From contig BDIU01000305.1 in NCBI GenBank assembly GCA_002118135.1, positions 21,062-85,061 on the forward strand: 64,000 nucleotides of DNA. The letters run 5' to 3'. This document shows, piece after piece, positions 47,301-57,955 of this stretch (its first letter is position 1; every line of letters begins with the position of its first letter). This DNA is from Trebouxia sp. TZW2008 (lineage: Eukaryota; Chlorophyta; Trebouxiophyceae; Trebouxiales; Trebouxiaceae). The notes beneath the pieces are model-generated. The model was not told where the DNA came from. It saw only the letters and a program-made list of their open reading frames with translations, and made no database searches. The position numbers were made by a program, and so were the translations under genes.

Positions 47301-50300
47301 GACACCGTCATAATGATGGTAATGATGATAGTCGTAATCGAAATAGTCCATCACAAACCGCTGTGGTACTCAACATTGTAATACTGCTGATGGTCGTGAT
47401 GCGATAAGGCATATGACACTCAAAGCATGTTCTAGCATAAGAGGGTGTCTTGTGTGGCCCATGCTGTATCTTGCCAAGTTGACACGCTGCGGGATGCATT
47501 GCGCCCAAGTGCATTGTGCCTTGCTGCAGCCCTGTTTGATATCAACAACAGCAATGTTTGCACAGGGCGTATTGGTCAGCTTGGCAATTGGGCTGCACAA
47601 CATACCTGAAGGCCTGGCAGTGGCCACCGTTCTGGTCTCAAGGGGGGTGGGGGCCAAGAAGGCAGCTTGGTGGGCCCTGTTCACAGCCCTGCCACAGCCC
47701 CTGCTAGCTGTTCCCTCCTTCATCTTTGTGGACACCTTCACATTCCTACTGCCCCTGGCGCTGGGCTTTGCTGCGGGGTGCATGACGTGGATGGTGTTTG
47801 CTGAGCTCATTCCAGACTCCTTGGCTGATGCTCCACATGGCAAGGTCCAACACAACATCTACGCTTCTTGTTCTGCTGTTTTCAGTTTGCCCACGCATAG
47901 CAAGGTTCACCAAACCTTTTGCCTAACCCTCTGACTTTGTTGGGCTCATTCAGAACTCCTTAGCTGATGCTCCGTATGGCAAGGTCCATCACACAACCCT
48001 CGCTTGTCCCTTTTGAGTCTGCTTGTTTATCCCATGATGTAGATTGCAAATGATCTCAACGCCTCAGCAAGCCAGCTGCTGAATCCGTTTGGCTCACTGA
48101 AAGACCTCTGGCTGATGCTCCACACGGCAAGGTCCATCACACCACCTTTGCTTCTTGTCCTGCTTTGTTGCACAACAGCTGCATGCAAATGAAGGTGGCT
48201 ATGACTGCGACTTGCTCTGCATGTCAGCTGCCTTGCTCCAAAGCTGTATACAAGTTCAGGCGACTGCAACTGCGGCTTTCACTGCATGTCGACTGCCTTG
48301 CACAGTAGCTGCAAGAGCCAGTGGCTTTGTTGCGCTGCACTGCTGCCAAACATCTTGGAACAGAATCACGAGAGGCACTTCATTGCTTCTAGTGTCGCAG
48401 AATCTCACTAGAATGGTGGTGATGATGCAGGTGGCCACAACTGCAACCTTTTCAGCATGTGGGCTGGAGGCATTGCGCATGGTGCTGGCAGACCTAGAGC
48501 AGCCTGGGGGTGTGCTCACCAGCCCCATCAAGGCCCCCCTGGCCCAGCTCCTGCCTGTTGCCATTGCCTTGTTCCCTGTTGCCATTCTAGCAGGCTTTGC
48601 TGGTATGCTCAAATTGCTGCTTGTGTCAGAGGTGGCAGGAGTCGTTATCAGCGATACATTGATTGTACTGCCTTAGTAAGCCTCTGGTTGTTTGCCATTG
48701 CCTTGCTCCCTGTTCCCATTTCAGCAATCTTTGCTAGTGCGCTCTATTTGCAGTTGCCATAGCTTTGTTTCCTGGTGCCAGGCTTTACCGGTGTGCTCTA
48801 CCTGAGCTGCCATCTCATTGATCTCTTATGCTGTTCTAGCAGGTTTTGCCAATAGGGCAAATGGAAGGAGTTGTGTCTGATTCCAGTTGCCATGTATGTC
48901 AGGGGTCCTCTTGAGCTAGGTTTTGTTGAATGACACCGCTGGCTTGTCGAGCAGGGTTGGGCCATTTCTCAGGTGGTTGCGGGTACCAAATCAAGTTGTT
49001 GACCTTGCTGTGGCATGCTCTCATCCTTTGCAGCACTGTATAATGCTGTAGTATTGCATGTTGTGCTGTGTTCTGTGTAGCACCTCACCGCAGTTTGCAC
49101 TGCTTGTCAGCCTGCTCTACATGGCTACAGCAGCATGAAGCCAGATGTCATGACCAGCTTTTGTCAGCAGTATGGACCATGTTGTATTTTGGTCTCAAGT
49201 CTGTCATTATCTACACATAAGGGCTTGTTTGGACAGCAGACAACACTGAAGAGCGATGCCAAGTCTGCAATTGTCTGGACATGTTGCTTGCACATTTGTC
49301 CAACATAGTCAGGGACATCAATGAAAACAATTTCGCATTGTTTTACACATGCAAGAGTCCTATTTAGGCGGCGTAGTCAACTTTACACTGACAACAATTC
49401 AGCATTAACAAGAGTAAAGATGGAAGCTTATTTGGGCAGTGCAGTCAATCTGTCATGGCCTATACATTCAGAAAGCTGATTTGGGCAGTATAGTCAATCT
49501 GGGATGGCCTACACATGCAGGAACCTTGTTGGTACAGTCAACCTGTAATGGCATGTACATGCAGGAAGGTTCTTGGGTGGTGCAGTCAATTCATAATGAT
49601 GTGCACATGCAGGCGATCTGGTTGGAGACAATTGATTGCTCCAGTATGTACCTAGCTGGGCCTGCTGAGCCCGTCTAGCATACGTCTCACCTAGAGAAAT
49701 GCAATGAATAGAATGAAAGGAGCCATGCAGGAAGCTTATGTGGGCGGTATAGCCAGCCCAATGGCGGCCTGCTGGGCTCAGCAGTGCTTTGACTAAGCTG
49801 GAAGCTTGTTTGGACAGTACAGTCAACTTGTGATGGCGTACAGGAAGCTTATTTGAGCAGTACTGTCAAGTTACTATGGCCAATCCGTGCAGGAAGCTTG
49901 TTAGGGCGGTATAGTCAGCCCAATGGCGGCCTGCTGGGCTTAGCAGCCGGTATCATGGCAGGATTGGGCGCAGCGGGTATCATAAGTCAGGCTGTGTGGG
50001 GCAGCAGCCTAGGGCCAGCAGCCGTCCTGGCCTGGGCAGTTGCAGGAGCCCTTGCCACCTGGCTGCTCTGGTGGCATCAGGTGATCTTGAGTTTCATATG
50101 GGTATCACATAGCAATCGAGCATCCTCCAACTCAGCATCAGCAGCTGCTTCTGTCACCAGGCGCTGCTTTTGAGCACTCAATGTTGGCTGCTTGCCTATT
50201 GTGGGATCTGGTGAGGGAACAACGCTTTGTCTTCAAGGGTGCCTGTTTACTTTTTGTGCTCAAGCATCTTTGCCATAAAGATGGCAACGATGCTTGAGCA

Positions 50301-52383
50301 TCTCTGCCTTCTATTGGTATTTGAGCATCCTCCGTCACAATTGTTGCTTTGGACTTTCTCCAAGGCTGATGGGTCGCCTGAGATTTCATGTCAAGCGCCC
50401 TTGCCAAGCATCTCTGCTGAGCATTCATTCACATCTTCACTCATTCTTAGACGTATGCTAGGCAGGCTTGGCAGGCCCAGCTAGGTACGTACTCTAGCAT
50501 TCATCTGTCTCCAACCAGTCTGGTCCTGTGCTGAGCATGCCTGTCAAGTATGCCTGCCAAGCATATTCGCCAAGCACTGAGTGACGCCATCATGCTGCAG
50601 GCCAAGTCATTGCTGGACACAGCCAAACAAAAAAGCAAGCGCTCTTCCATCCTCTGTTACTTGACTCTCTTCTTGCCATGCTCACTTTCCTGAGCACACT
50701 TCAAGCATGCCCCTCACTGGCTCTGTATTGCTGCAGGCCAAAGCACTGCTGGACTCGGCCAAGGAAAGCAGCAAGCCTTCCTCATCGTCTATGGCTTGAG
50801 CATTACTGCAGAGTTTGGGTGCCTGAGTATGGCCACCAAGCATGCCTCTCACTGGCTGTGTAATGCTGCAGGCCAAGTCACTGCTGGACACAGCCAAGGA
50901 AAACAGCAAGCACTCTTCCATCTTTTCTTACTTGACTCTATTCTTGCCATGCTCGCTTCTTGAGCACACTTCAACCATGCCCCTCACTGGCTCTCTGATG
51001 CTGCAGGTCGAGTCACTGCTGAAGGCCAAGGAAAGCAGCAAGCACTGTTCCATTTTCCGGTACTTGACTGTCTTCTTGTCATGCTCACTGTCTTGAGCAC
51101 ACTCCAAGCATGCTCCTCACTGACCCTGTAACGCTACAGGCCAAGTCACTCTTGGACTCAGCCAAGGAAAACAGCAAGCACTCACCATCTGCTCTGGGGC
51201 AGGCGGAGGAGGGCCGCCTGGATAAGCCCAAGCACAGCGGGGAGGACTTTGGTGTCATGTCAGCCAGAGCTGGCAGCTGGACAGACCTGCCTGATGCAGA
51301 AAGGTGCCTGCCCTCTGCAATGCTGATTCTCTACAGCTTGCCTTACGATCTTGCCTGCTATGAGCCCAACATTGGCTTTCCCTATTGCTGCTCATGTTTA
51401 CCATGAAAGAAAGGGCATTGCAAGATACAGGTGCTGGCCTTGTCCAGTGCCAACTTCCTGCATCTTTGCATTTGCATCACCCTTTCTGTTGTTGTTGTGC
51501 CTGCTGCAGGCTTGACAGCTGTATTTGGCACTGTTCCTCACATTTACTGTGCAAGTGCGCATCAGAGAGACATGCAGTGCCAATGTAGCGTCTGCCACTG
51601 ACAATAAAGCGTGTAGTGGTTCTGTGTTTCCTGCTGAGCTATCTGCAGTAGCATGACAGTGCACAAACCTCAGCTTGCAACCCATTGTCCTTATTGAGAT
51701 ACGTGTGCAGCTCTCACGGTGGGCTCAATGGCTTTGCCACCCCCAAACATGGAAATGGTGAGAGCAGCAGTGTTTTGGACTGGGCATACCCTCAAGCAGG
51801 CTCTCCAGAGCGGCCTGGGTCAGCCAGCAAATCAAGGCACGGCAAGCACAGCATAATAGCAGCTTACGGCACGACTGATAAGGTCCCAAGCATACACTTC
51901 TTGGCTGCTGGCTTGTGCCTAGCAGCTTTGGCAGGACACGGCATCACTGAGGGGTGGGTTGCTGCTGATGGAATTGCATCTCGTGCTTCTGACATCTCAA
52001 GATCAGCAGTACCTCTGTACTTTACAGCAGCTCTAAAGGGAGCTGCAGCTGGCATACTGACTGGCATCTTCTGCAGACAAAAGCCTGCACAAGCTGGCAC
52101 TGTTGCAGCAGTTGTCGTCTTGCTTGCGCCCATTGCTGCTATGGTGACTCTGGCCCAAGTGCCGCTTGGAAGGACGCCCAGTGACTTTGTATTGGACCCA
52201 TCTGCAGTGACCAGCAAGGTAGCAGCAGCCCTGTCAGGTGTTTTGGTGTTCTTGTCGCTTTCTGTGTTGACGCAAATTGCTGGAAGGTTGAATAAGCAAG
52301 CTTCAGTGAAAGGTGTGTTTGTAGGAATAGTATGTGCTGGTTTGGTTTTTGCTGCTCGAGCTTTGTGTAACGCAATTTTGTAA
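44355..52383 (+). CDS. ZIP family metal transporter with added C-terminal membrane domain
   Basis: Nine exons join in frame: 44355-44498, 44681-45257, 45970-46173, 47093-47274, 47566-47844, 48431-48602, 49893-50080, 51140-51303 and 51711-52383. Exon 1 is a signal peptide (LLAGYLAILIVVST). Exon 2 is a hydrophilic Ser/Asp-rich lumenal region. TM1-TM2 read MAAASGLGAVPYFFVRSFSK then GVMLAASFDLVHEGQ; TM4 has GLHNIPEGLAVATVL; TM5 has FAAGCMTWMVFAELIPDS. These match the plant ZIP protein encoded at Arabidopsis At3g08650. ZIPs move Zn, Fe or Mn into the cytosol; HNIPEG is the metal site. The last exon adds about 220 residues with several hydrophobic helices and a second motif-like AGHGITEGWVAADG, not part of a single ZIP unit. 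Metal specificity and membrane are inferred only. Confidence 0.88.
45549..45969 (+). repeat. Four decayed copies of ZIP exon 45970 start
   Basis: Acceptor plus exon starts recur at about 45549, 45643, 45737 and 45833 before the used one at 45970 (spacings 94, 94, 96 and 137). Each repeats GIVMVLTIFM.AASGLG with substitutions; the last reaches AVPYFFV before breaking. None continues into the HEGQ segment of TM2. Confidence 0.88.
46577..46654 (+). repeat. 26-bp tandem repeat x3 with internal palindrome
   Basis: Three head-to-tail units of ttcatttggcc(a/g)aatggg(a)ttgctgag. The middle unit contains the perfect 14-bp palindrome catttggccaaatg; neighbours differ by one base. In the ZIP intron 46174-47092. 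Confidence 0.85.
46908..46995 (+). pseudogene. Decayed copy of ZIP exon 47093-47274 start
   Basis: It follows gttgcag and repeats gcactgttttcatccgagtc and agcttgccaagtttgggaac, parallel to GAVFIQVIQTQLDKFGDIKF, with a base change pattern that breaks the frame. The copy lies 185 bp before the used exon. Confidence 0.85.
47943..48300 (+). pseudogene. Decayed copies flanking the ZIP intron 47845-48430
   Basis: Two donor-side copies of IPDSLADAPHGK/gt occur near 47950 and 48100 (ctgatgctcc.ca(t/c).ggcaaggtccatcac). Two acceptor-side copies of VATTATFSACGL occur near 48193 and 48258 (gtggctatgactgcgact; gcgactgcaactgcggct). One intron thus holds copies of both neighbouring exons. Confidence 0.8.
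48685..48790 (+). pseudogene. Two donor-side copies of ZIP exon 48431-48602 end
   Basis: Near 48688 and 48750 the words gttgccattgcctt(g)..ccctgtt..cat..cagcaggctttgctg(g)tgtgctc recur with substitutions. They follow the functional donor. Confidence 0.7.
49205..49892 (+). repeat. Array of about ten decayed copies of ZIP exon 49893 start
   Basis: The unit tgcag/gaagcttgtttgggc.gtatagtcaa..t.atggc recurs about every 45-60 bp (for example near 49429, 49478, 49520, 49561, 49728, 49798, 49847). The used copy at 49893 reads SLLGRYSQPNGGLLGLAAGI. The unit near 49728 is the longest, reaching ggcggcctgctgggct. A dispersed repeat (49617-49719) is inserted within the array. Confidence 0.85.
49617..49719 (-). 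mobile_element. Copy 3 of the dispersed 80-100 bp repeat
   Basis: ctggttggagacaattgattgct...gtacctagctgggcctgctg...gtctagcatacgtct...gaatgaa. It interrupts the tandem array of decayed ZIP exon copies, so it arrived after, or during, array growth. Confidence 0.75.
50421..50520 (+). mobile_element. Copy 4 of the dispersed 80-100 bp repeat
   Basis: cattcattcacatcttcact...acgtatgctaggcaggcttg...cccagctaggtacgtactct...tgtctccaaccag. Inverted relative to copy 3 about 700 bp away in the same gene. Confidence 0.75.
50601..51139 (+). repeat. 135-bp tandem array: four decayed copies of ZIP exon 51140 start
   Basis: Exon starts after TGCAG/TACAG fall at 50601, 50737, 50872, 51007 and 51140 (periods 136, 135, 135, 133). 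Each encodes AKSLLD(T/S)AKENSKHSS with minor changes (VESLLKAKESSKHCS in the fourth), then ttgactctcttcttgccatg and gagcacacttcaagcatgcc. Only the fifth continues into ALGQAEEGRLDKPK and a proper donor. The first four stay nearly open. Confidence 0.92.
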
Positions 52384-52652
52384 CGGCACACAGCTAACGC
52401 AAACGTCAAATTTCAAAAACGCCTGCCTCAACAATTCCCATGTTCCTCCGCAACCACAGCCTGGCTCTTGGCGACCTGCCCGATGTGTTCGTGTATGCGG
52501 TCGTCTTTCAGAAATAATTTGAGCTTGTGAAGGGGAGAATGTGCTGCGTTGTGACACTTGCACGAGCGGGGAAGTACTGGAGACGCTCTTGACTTGCGAC
52601 TTGATGCTCTACACGCAGTAGCCTGCCTTCAGCCTAGCTTACAATTATCACC

Positions 52653-55600
52653 ATGGACCAAACACGGAGCAATGTCGACAGCCTGCTTGAGCAAGCAGGC
52701 TTGCTCAATGACTCTCGCAGACAGCAAAGTTTCAGCCAAGAAGCACAGGACTCTTCCACTGTGAGAATACCTTCAACAACAGACCTGGACGCTGACATGC
52801 TCGGTGTCAAGCTTGATGACTGCTCGCGGTACTTCAAAAGGGAGATCATGGTAATAATCACTTTGCTTCGCCACTTGCATCTCTTTGTCTTTCAGCAAGC
52901 CTGGCCATTGACACAGTACTTATGCTGCGTAAACACTCTGCAAGCATGTGAGCATCTTCTGCTGTGAGCGTGCTGTCAGCATTGTGTTTGCATACAGGGC
53001 TTCTTTCTGGACTCCAAAGCAAAGCTGACGTTTGAAGGACGAGCATTGGCAGAGGCAGAACATTTAAGAGGCGCCAGTCAGCTTGCAGACTGCCAAGCTC
53101 GCCTGGAAGAAGTCAAAGCCGAACTCCATCTGGAAAAGCAAGCCAGCACGAAGACAGAAGCAACACTGAGCAGGTTTGTTGTCGTTGAACACCGCTGCCT
53201 AGACTCCTATGCAAGCCTTGCATACAACAAACCTGTAGATGCTTAATTTGAGGCGTGAGCATTGCAATTGGTGACGAGTCTATGAGCAGCAACACTATTA
53301 AACAAGGTTTGCAATGGCTGACAGGTACACAGGCAGCATCACTCTTGTGCAGGTCTTCCAGCGGCAGACATGTGATACATCGTACGCAACAGCCTATGAT
53401 GAATGCAGGCTCTCCTCATCTCATTCTGTCGTGCCTCTGCAAAGTAGCTTCGTCATACGCAACAGCCGGCCACTACGCTCATCAGAGGCACTTGGTGGCG
53501 CTAGCCATGTATGAATGGCACAGCTCCTTTACAAGACTTGCAATGGCTTACAAGGACATAGGCGGCATCATCTGACCATGTGCATCATCTGACCATGTTG
53601 CTTCTGTGCAGAGTAGCTTCATCATACGCAACAGCCCGCCACTACGCCCATCAGAACCACTTGGTGGCTCTGGCCATGTTTGAGTGGCATAGCTTCACCA
53701 GGCAGCAGAAGCTCATGCGTCAGCATCTGCGCCAGGCTGTGCAGCACTATGACGGCCGCAAGCTCAGAGGTCATGTCTTCCAGCACTGGAAGCGTTGGTG
53801 CAATCTGGAGGGCCGCACAAATGTGACGCTCTGCACCTGTCACAGCGCAATGGCTGCTTGTGTGCATCACGGCAATATTTGCAATGCACAGTTTGAACTA
53901 CTGCATGACGTTCATACAGATGGCCTTACACTATTTGTAGCATCAGCAAGTTTGATGAAGTCTTATGCATGTTTTGCTTAGTACTTTTTTCAGCTCCAGA
54001 CCTCCACTGCTCAACACCACTGTGTCATCAAGTCAACCTTCCTAGCAGCTTTTGCAATGAAGTGGGTCTGTCTGCACAACTATGCACTGGTCTGTACTTC
54101 TAGGTGCTTTGCTGCTGTTTATACTATCTTCTCAGCCAATGCACCATCCATCCATCCAAACCTGTCAGAACCACTGTCGACATCATTTGCATGGCAATCA
54201 TCTGCATCATGCTGCCTCATGCTGCAGCCAAAAAAGCTCATGCTGTTGCTTGAGATCCTAATTTGCGCAACTGACGCAAAATATCGTAGTAACAGATTAC
54301 ACTGACAGATAACAAGGACAGATGGCGATGGCAGATTGCACTGACAAACTGCACTGACAGACTGCAATAATTAATTGCGCTTGCATGCTGCAGAGGCAGG
54401 ATTTCATCAGGCGCAAGGAGGAAGCTGCCAAGCAGCAGGCCTGGGGGGAGGCCGGTCTCATCATCAATGAAGTCAAGGCAGCTCTGGCTGACACACAGCA
54501 GCAACTGCGTGAGGAGAGGGCCGCCAGAGTCCAGCTAGAGGAGGACATGAAGCAATCCTTCATGCGCAGCGTCTGTGCCATCAACTTGGAAGTGAGGCTC
54601 ATCCTGTATGCGCCTCATAGAATCACAGATCTCACCATCAGGCCTGTACGTGATGTTGATGACGCCTCAGACTATATTGCCGCTTGACTTGACATCATTA
54701 GATGCAAGTCTGTCCCTCCAACAGGCTTGTTATAATTACACTTGTTGTGCAAGTATGTGTAGGCCATGTCAGTGATGAAGCGCGGCATGCCACCAGTAAG
54801 CGTCAACCCAACGCCTGTCCAGGTGTCTGTACCGCAGGCAGCCCTGGCTTTGCCTCAGCAGATCAAGCAGCCAGATGTACTCAGTGCTGTCAAGACACTA
54901 CTTGCTACTTGCCACTGTTCCAGCCAATGAAACTCCATCATTGAAACGATCTTGTTTATGCATATAGGCCATGTCAGTGTTGAAGCGCGGAATGTCACCA
55001 GCAGGCGTCAACCCAGTGCCTGTCAAGGTGTCCATACCACAGGCAGCCCTGGCTTCATCTGAGCAGTTTAAGCAGCCAGATGCAAGTCTGTTGCTCCAGA
55101 CAGGCTCTTTGTCATCATTCATGAACTTTATTCTGCAAATGTGTGCAGGCCATGTCGGTGATGAAGCGCGGCATGCCACCAGCAGGCGTCAACCCAGTGC
55201 CTGTCAAGGTGTCCGTACCACAGGCAGCCCTGGCTTTGCCTGAGCAGGTCAAGCAGCCAGGTGTGCCAAGTGCTGTAAAGGAAGAAGTGCGGCAAGGTAA
55301 ACGTCTGCCTCATGCTTTGCCTTCTGCTCTGCATTCTGATTTACAACAATGATGTATGCTGCAATACCCAAGGCTGAGTGTCCTTGCCCACATGTACTAG
55401 GTACGCTTAGCAAAGGCTTTGTTGAGCAGAGCAGGTTTCCTCACAGAATGTGCTGATTGTACACCTGCAGATGATGAGTCATTGCATATGTCCCAGAAAG
55501 CCTGCAACGCAAATGCATGAGTGGTCACTTTGGCTATGTAGGACGACGCAAAACTGCAGAAGCTCCAGATGCTGCTGAAGACAGTCTAGACGGACTGAGC

Positions 55601-57155
55601 AATGTTGATGAAAGGGCTGAACAACCTGATGCTACTGTGTCATTGATGCTCTGATGCACAAGTGATCATCAAGCTTCAAAGCCTGCAGCAAATGCCACAA
55701 TGACAGCTTGGCATATGCAGAGCAAGCGGGTGCAGGAGAAGACCCTGCTGCAACCAGTGACAGCCTGGATAGACCGAGCACTATTGATGAGGAGGCTGCA
55801 GAGACTGATGCTGCTGTGCCATCAGGCGACATGCATCATCCAATCCTGGGCATGAAGGTGCCAATCAGAAGGTCATCTTCCCAGGGTGAGATGAAGCACG
55901 CAATGCCAGCATGCATTGGTATGTGTGACTGACTTGCCTGTGATCTCTGGAAGTCATGATCCCTGTGGTTCATGATCACTGATGGGTCATGATCACCGGG
56001 ACCCATAATCCGTCTGATATCACAAGTGCAGGGGTCCCATGACTTCAGAGGGCCATGATCACTTGACGTTGAAAGTTGCGCGAACAAAGAGTGTTGCCAT
56101 GTGAAATCTGTTATGCCTGTTTCTGGTCTTCCATGCAGCAAACGCACTGGTTCCTGTACCACTTGCTCATCAATCTTTTGTCTGGCCCCTGTGCTCTGCT
56201 TTGCGCTCACCTGTGCTGCTGTTGAACACAAGCAACAGACAGCCCTGACATAGGCTTTGTGCCTGTCTGACCCTTGTTGCATGTCTCACATCCTAAAGTA
56301 TGCTTGTATTCGCATGCTCTGTTGTCTAACACATGCAGGTGAAGCAGCAGACAGCCCTGACAAAAGGCATGGTTCCTTTACAACCCCAATAGCTTGTCTC
56401 AGATCTGATGTACTGATTGTCACATGCTCTGTTGTCTGTTGAATGCAGGTGAAGCAACAGACAGCCCTCATATAGGTGTGACTTCAGAGCCTGAGCCAAC
56501 TTACAGAACTGTCAGGCAGTCCAGTGCCATCCACTTCAATGCAGCACTGGGCAACTGGAAGGCCTCGAATCAGAAGCCTGCCAGAGCACTGCAGACACCC
56601 TCAGCCATGCCTAAGGCATCAGCTGTGCAACAGTCATATGCTGCACAGCCAGCATCTGTAGCAAAAGCTGTGCCAGAATCGTATGCTGCACAGCCAGCGT
56701 CAGGCAAGCGGCTGGAGGGCAGACAGACTGCTGGCAATGGGATGGCCGTAACTCAGTCTGTATCTAGCTCTCTAAGTGAGTTGAGACCACGAAGCAGCAG
56801 TGGCATCCCACAGCGCATCACTGTGGACAGAGGCCCTGCCACAGGTGTGCTGCAACATGATATGTTAAGTGCTGCTATACAGGCATTGTCATGCTGTCAG
56901 TTGTTGACAAGGGCAGTGATTTCTAAAAGGCAGCGTCTTGTGGCTTGTCTCACAATCAAACATGCATTTTGTGCATTCGTGCCGGCATTCCCTAGCGACC
57001 GTCGAGTCTCAAACATGCATTGTTGTAGTAGCCGTTTACTGAAGGTTGATAAAGCTGTGCTGAATGTTTTGCAGGCAATACTGCCGGCACAAGAGGAGCT
57101 GCACTTCCGCTTCACAAAAGACAAGTACAGCGGGCTCATGATGCAAGCCTTGTGA
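52653..57155 (+). CDS. POC5: POC5-like centriolar protein
   Basis: Exons: 52653-52850, 52998-53173, 53612-53822, 53994-54065, 54394-54591, 55149-55296, about 55729-55886, about 56448-56846 and a last exon from about 57076. Two SFI1/centrin-type repeats are visible (LVALAMFEWHSFTRQQKLMR; LRGHVFQHWKRW; then FLAAFAMKW), followed by a coiled coil, KRKEEAAKQQ-like, ending EEDMKQSFMRSVCAINLE/AMSVMKRGMPP. That last string is the hallmark of POC5 (MK.AFMRGVCALN.EAM). POC5 binds centrin and is needed for distal centriole assembly; an ortholog is known in Chlamydomonas. The C-terminal region is low-complexity (SYAAQPAS repeats). The stop is uncertain because the last exon can be read in two frames. Confidence 0.8.
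53367..53530 (+). pseudogene. Decayed copies of POC5 exon 53612-53822 start
   Basis: A long copy at 53443-53530 repeats VASSYATAGHYAHQRHLVAL then AMYEWHSS; a fragment near 53380 repeats tcgtacgcaacagcc. The long copy is open but lacks its own clean TGCAG and breaks at the SFTR position (cctttacaag). Confidence 0.82.
54763..55148 (+). pseudogene. Two near-intact extra copies of POC5 exon 55149-55296
   Basis: Copy A (54763) and copy B (54968) both follow an acceptor-like TAG and read AMSV(M/L)KRGM(P/S)P.(S/G)VNP.PV.VS.PQAALA with no stop for over 100 nt, in the same phase as the used copy. Neither has the terminal GT donor of 55296; copy A instead has gained cca/gtaagc inside the exon, a good donor sequence. 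Confidence 0.8.
55551..55655 (+). pseudogene. Upstream copy of POC5 acidic exon 55729-55886
   Basis: It reads RRKTAEAPDAAEDSLDGLSN then VDERAEQPDATV, parallel to QAGAGEDPAATSDSLDRPST then IDEEAAETDAAV, and ends in a TGA. It has a TATGTAG acceptor in compatible phase, so splicing to it would truncate the protein. Confidence 0.75.
56231..56400 (+). pseudogene. Two decayed copies of POC5 exon 56448 start
   Basis: aagca(a/g)cagacagccctgac recurs at about 56231, 56342 and 56451 (the last is used; spacing about 110 bp). The second has its own atgcag acceptor and reads GEAADSPDKRHGSF. Confidence 0.82.
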
Positions 57156-57510
57156 TTTGAGCAAAACCTTGACTGTGCTACAGCAGTGATTGCAAGCAGT
57201 GATCTGCTACTTGAGCAACAGCAACTGATGAAGCTGGGGTACAGCTTCCACATGAAGACGTAACAACATGAATGAAATCAAGTCAGTGTACAATAAAGCT
57301 GCTATGCAAGCCCAATCTGCCTTTGCGCTTGGCAGAAGCAAGAGAACCTGCTGATGCATTGATGAAGGTCGAGAATGGCACATATGCCACATCATGAACG
57401 GGCATTGCCACCCTTATTTTGTCAGTGACCTTGAGAAGCGCTGCAAAGAAGAAATTGTGCTGCCAATTGATGCCAACAAACCCTTGCCACCATCATTAGA
57501 GTCTTTCTGA
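57156..57510 (+). pseudogene. Coding-like relic with stops and frameshifts
   Basis: Three stop-interrupted segments look protein-like: FEQNLDCATAVIASSDLLLE (57157 on), NMNEIKSVYNKAAMQAQSAF (about 57265), and REWHICHIMNGHCHPYFVSD to LPIDANKPLPPSLESF (about 57365-57510). They are collinear but need one frame change and one stop read-through. The His/Cys-rich part resembles a metal-binding finger. Family unknown. It may be a dead gene or a transposon-derived fragment. Confidence 0.4.
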
Positions 57511-57689
57511 AGTCCCATGGCCTCTTCTAATATTGCATCCAAAACGTCACCTGCTTGGCACAGATTTCAGTCAATACTTAACCCTTGAACAAATCCAAAC
57601 TGGCAGCAACAAGAGCGACTGTGCAGTCACAGCTCACCCAGCTGATCTGCCATGCTTTTTTGCAAGTTTGTCACATGCATGCAGGTTCA

Positions 57690-57955
57690 GCACCCAACAT
57701 GCAATGCGTCCTGTCACCAGTTGCATGCAGGGTACACGGCTGAGGGACATTCCTCACTGCACTCGACACAACAGCTCAAAATGATGAGAGACGCTCATCA
57801 CTGCATGTGACAGAGCATCTCAAAAGGCTGGTGGACACTCACCACTGCATATGACAAAACAGCTCAACCTTTGCTGATGAGTGCTTGTCACTGCATACAA
57901 CCCAGCATCTCAAAAGACACGAAGGACCAGTCCTTACTGTAATTGATTCACCAGC
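57690..57955 (-). repeat. About 60-bp tandem units downstream of the DUF1995 gene
   Basis: Four to five units combine (a)gcatctcaaaa or cagctcaaaa with g(g)acgctcatcactgcat(a/g)tgac. They lie just 3' of the last minus-strand exon and probably derive from its donor-side or 3' flank. Confidence 0.65.

Noticed and set aside
54763..55080. POC5 copies A and B as mutually exclusive exons
   Set aside because: Neither has the donor used by the third copy, so the simple model fails; kept only as a lead.
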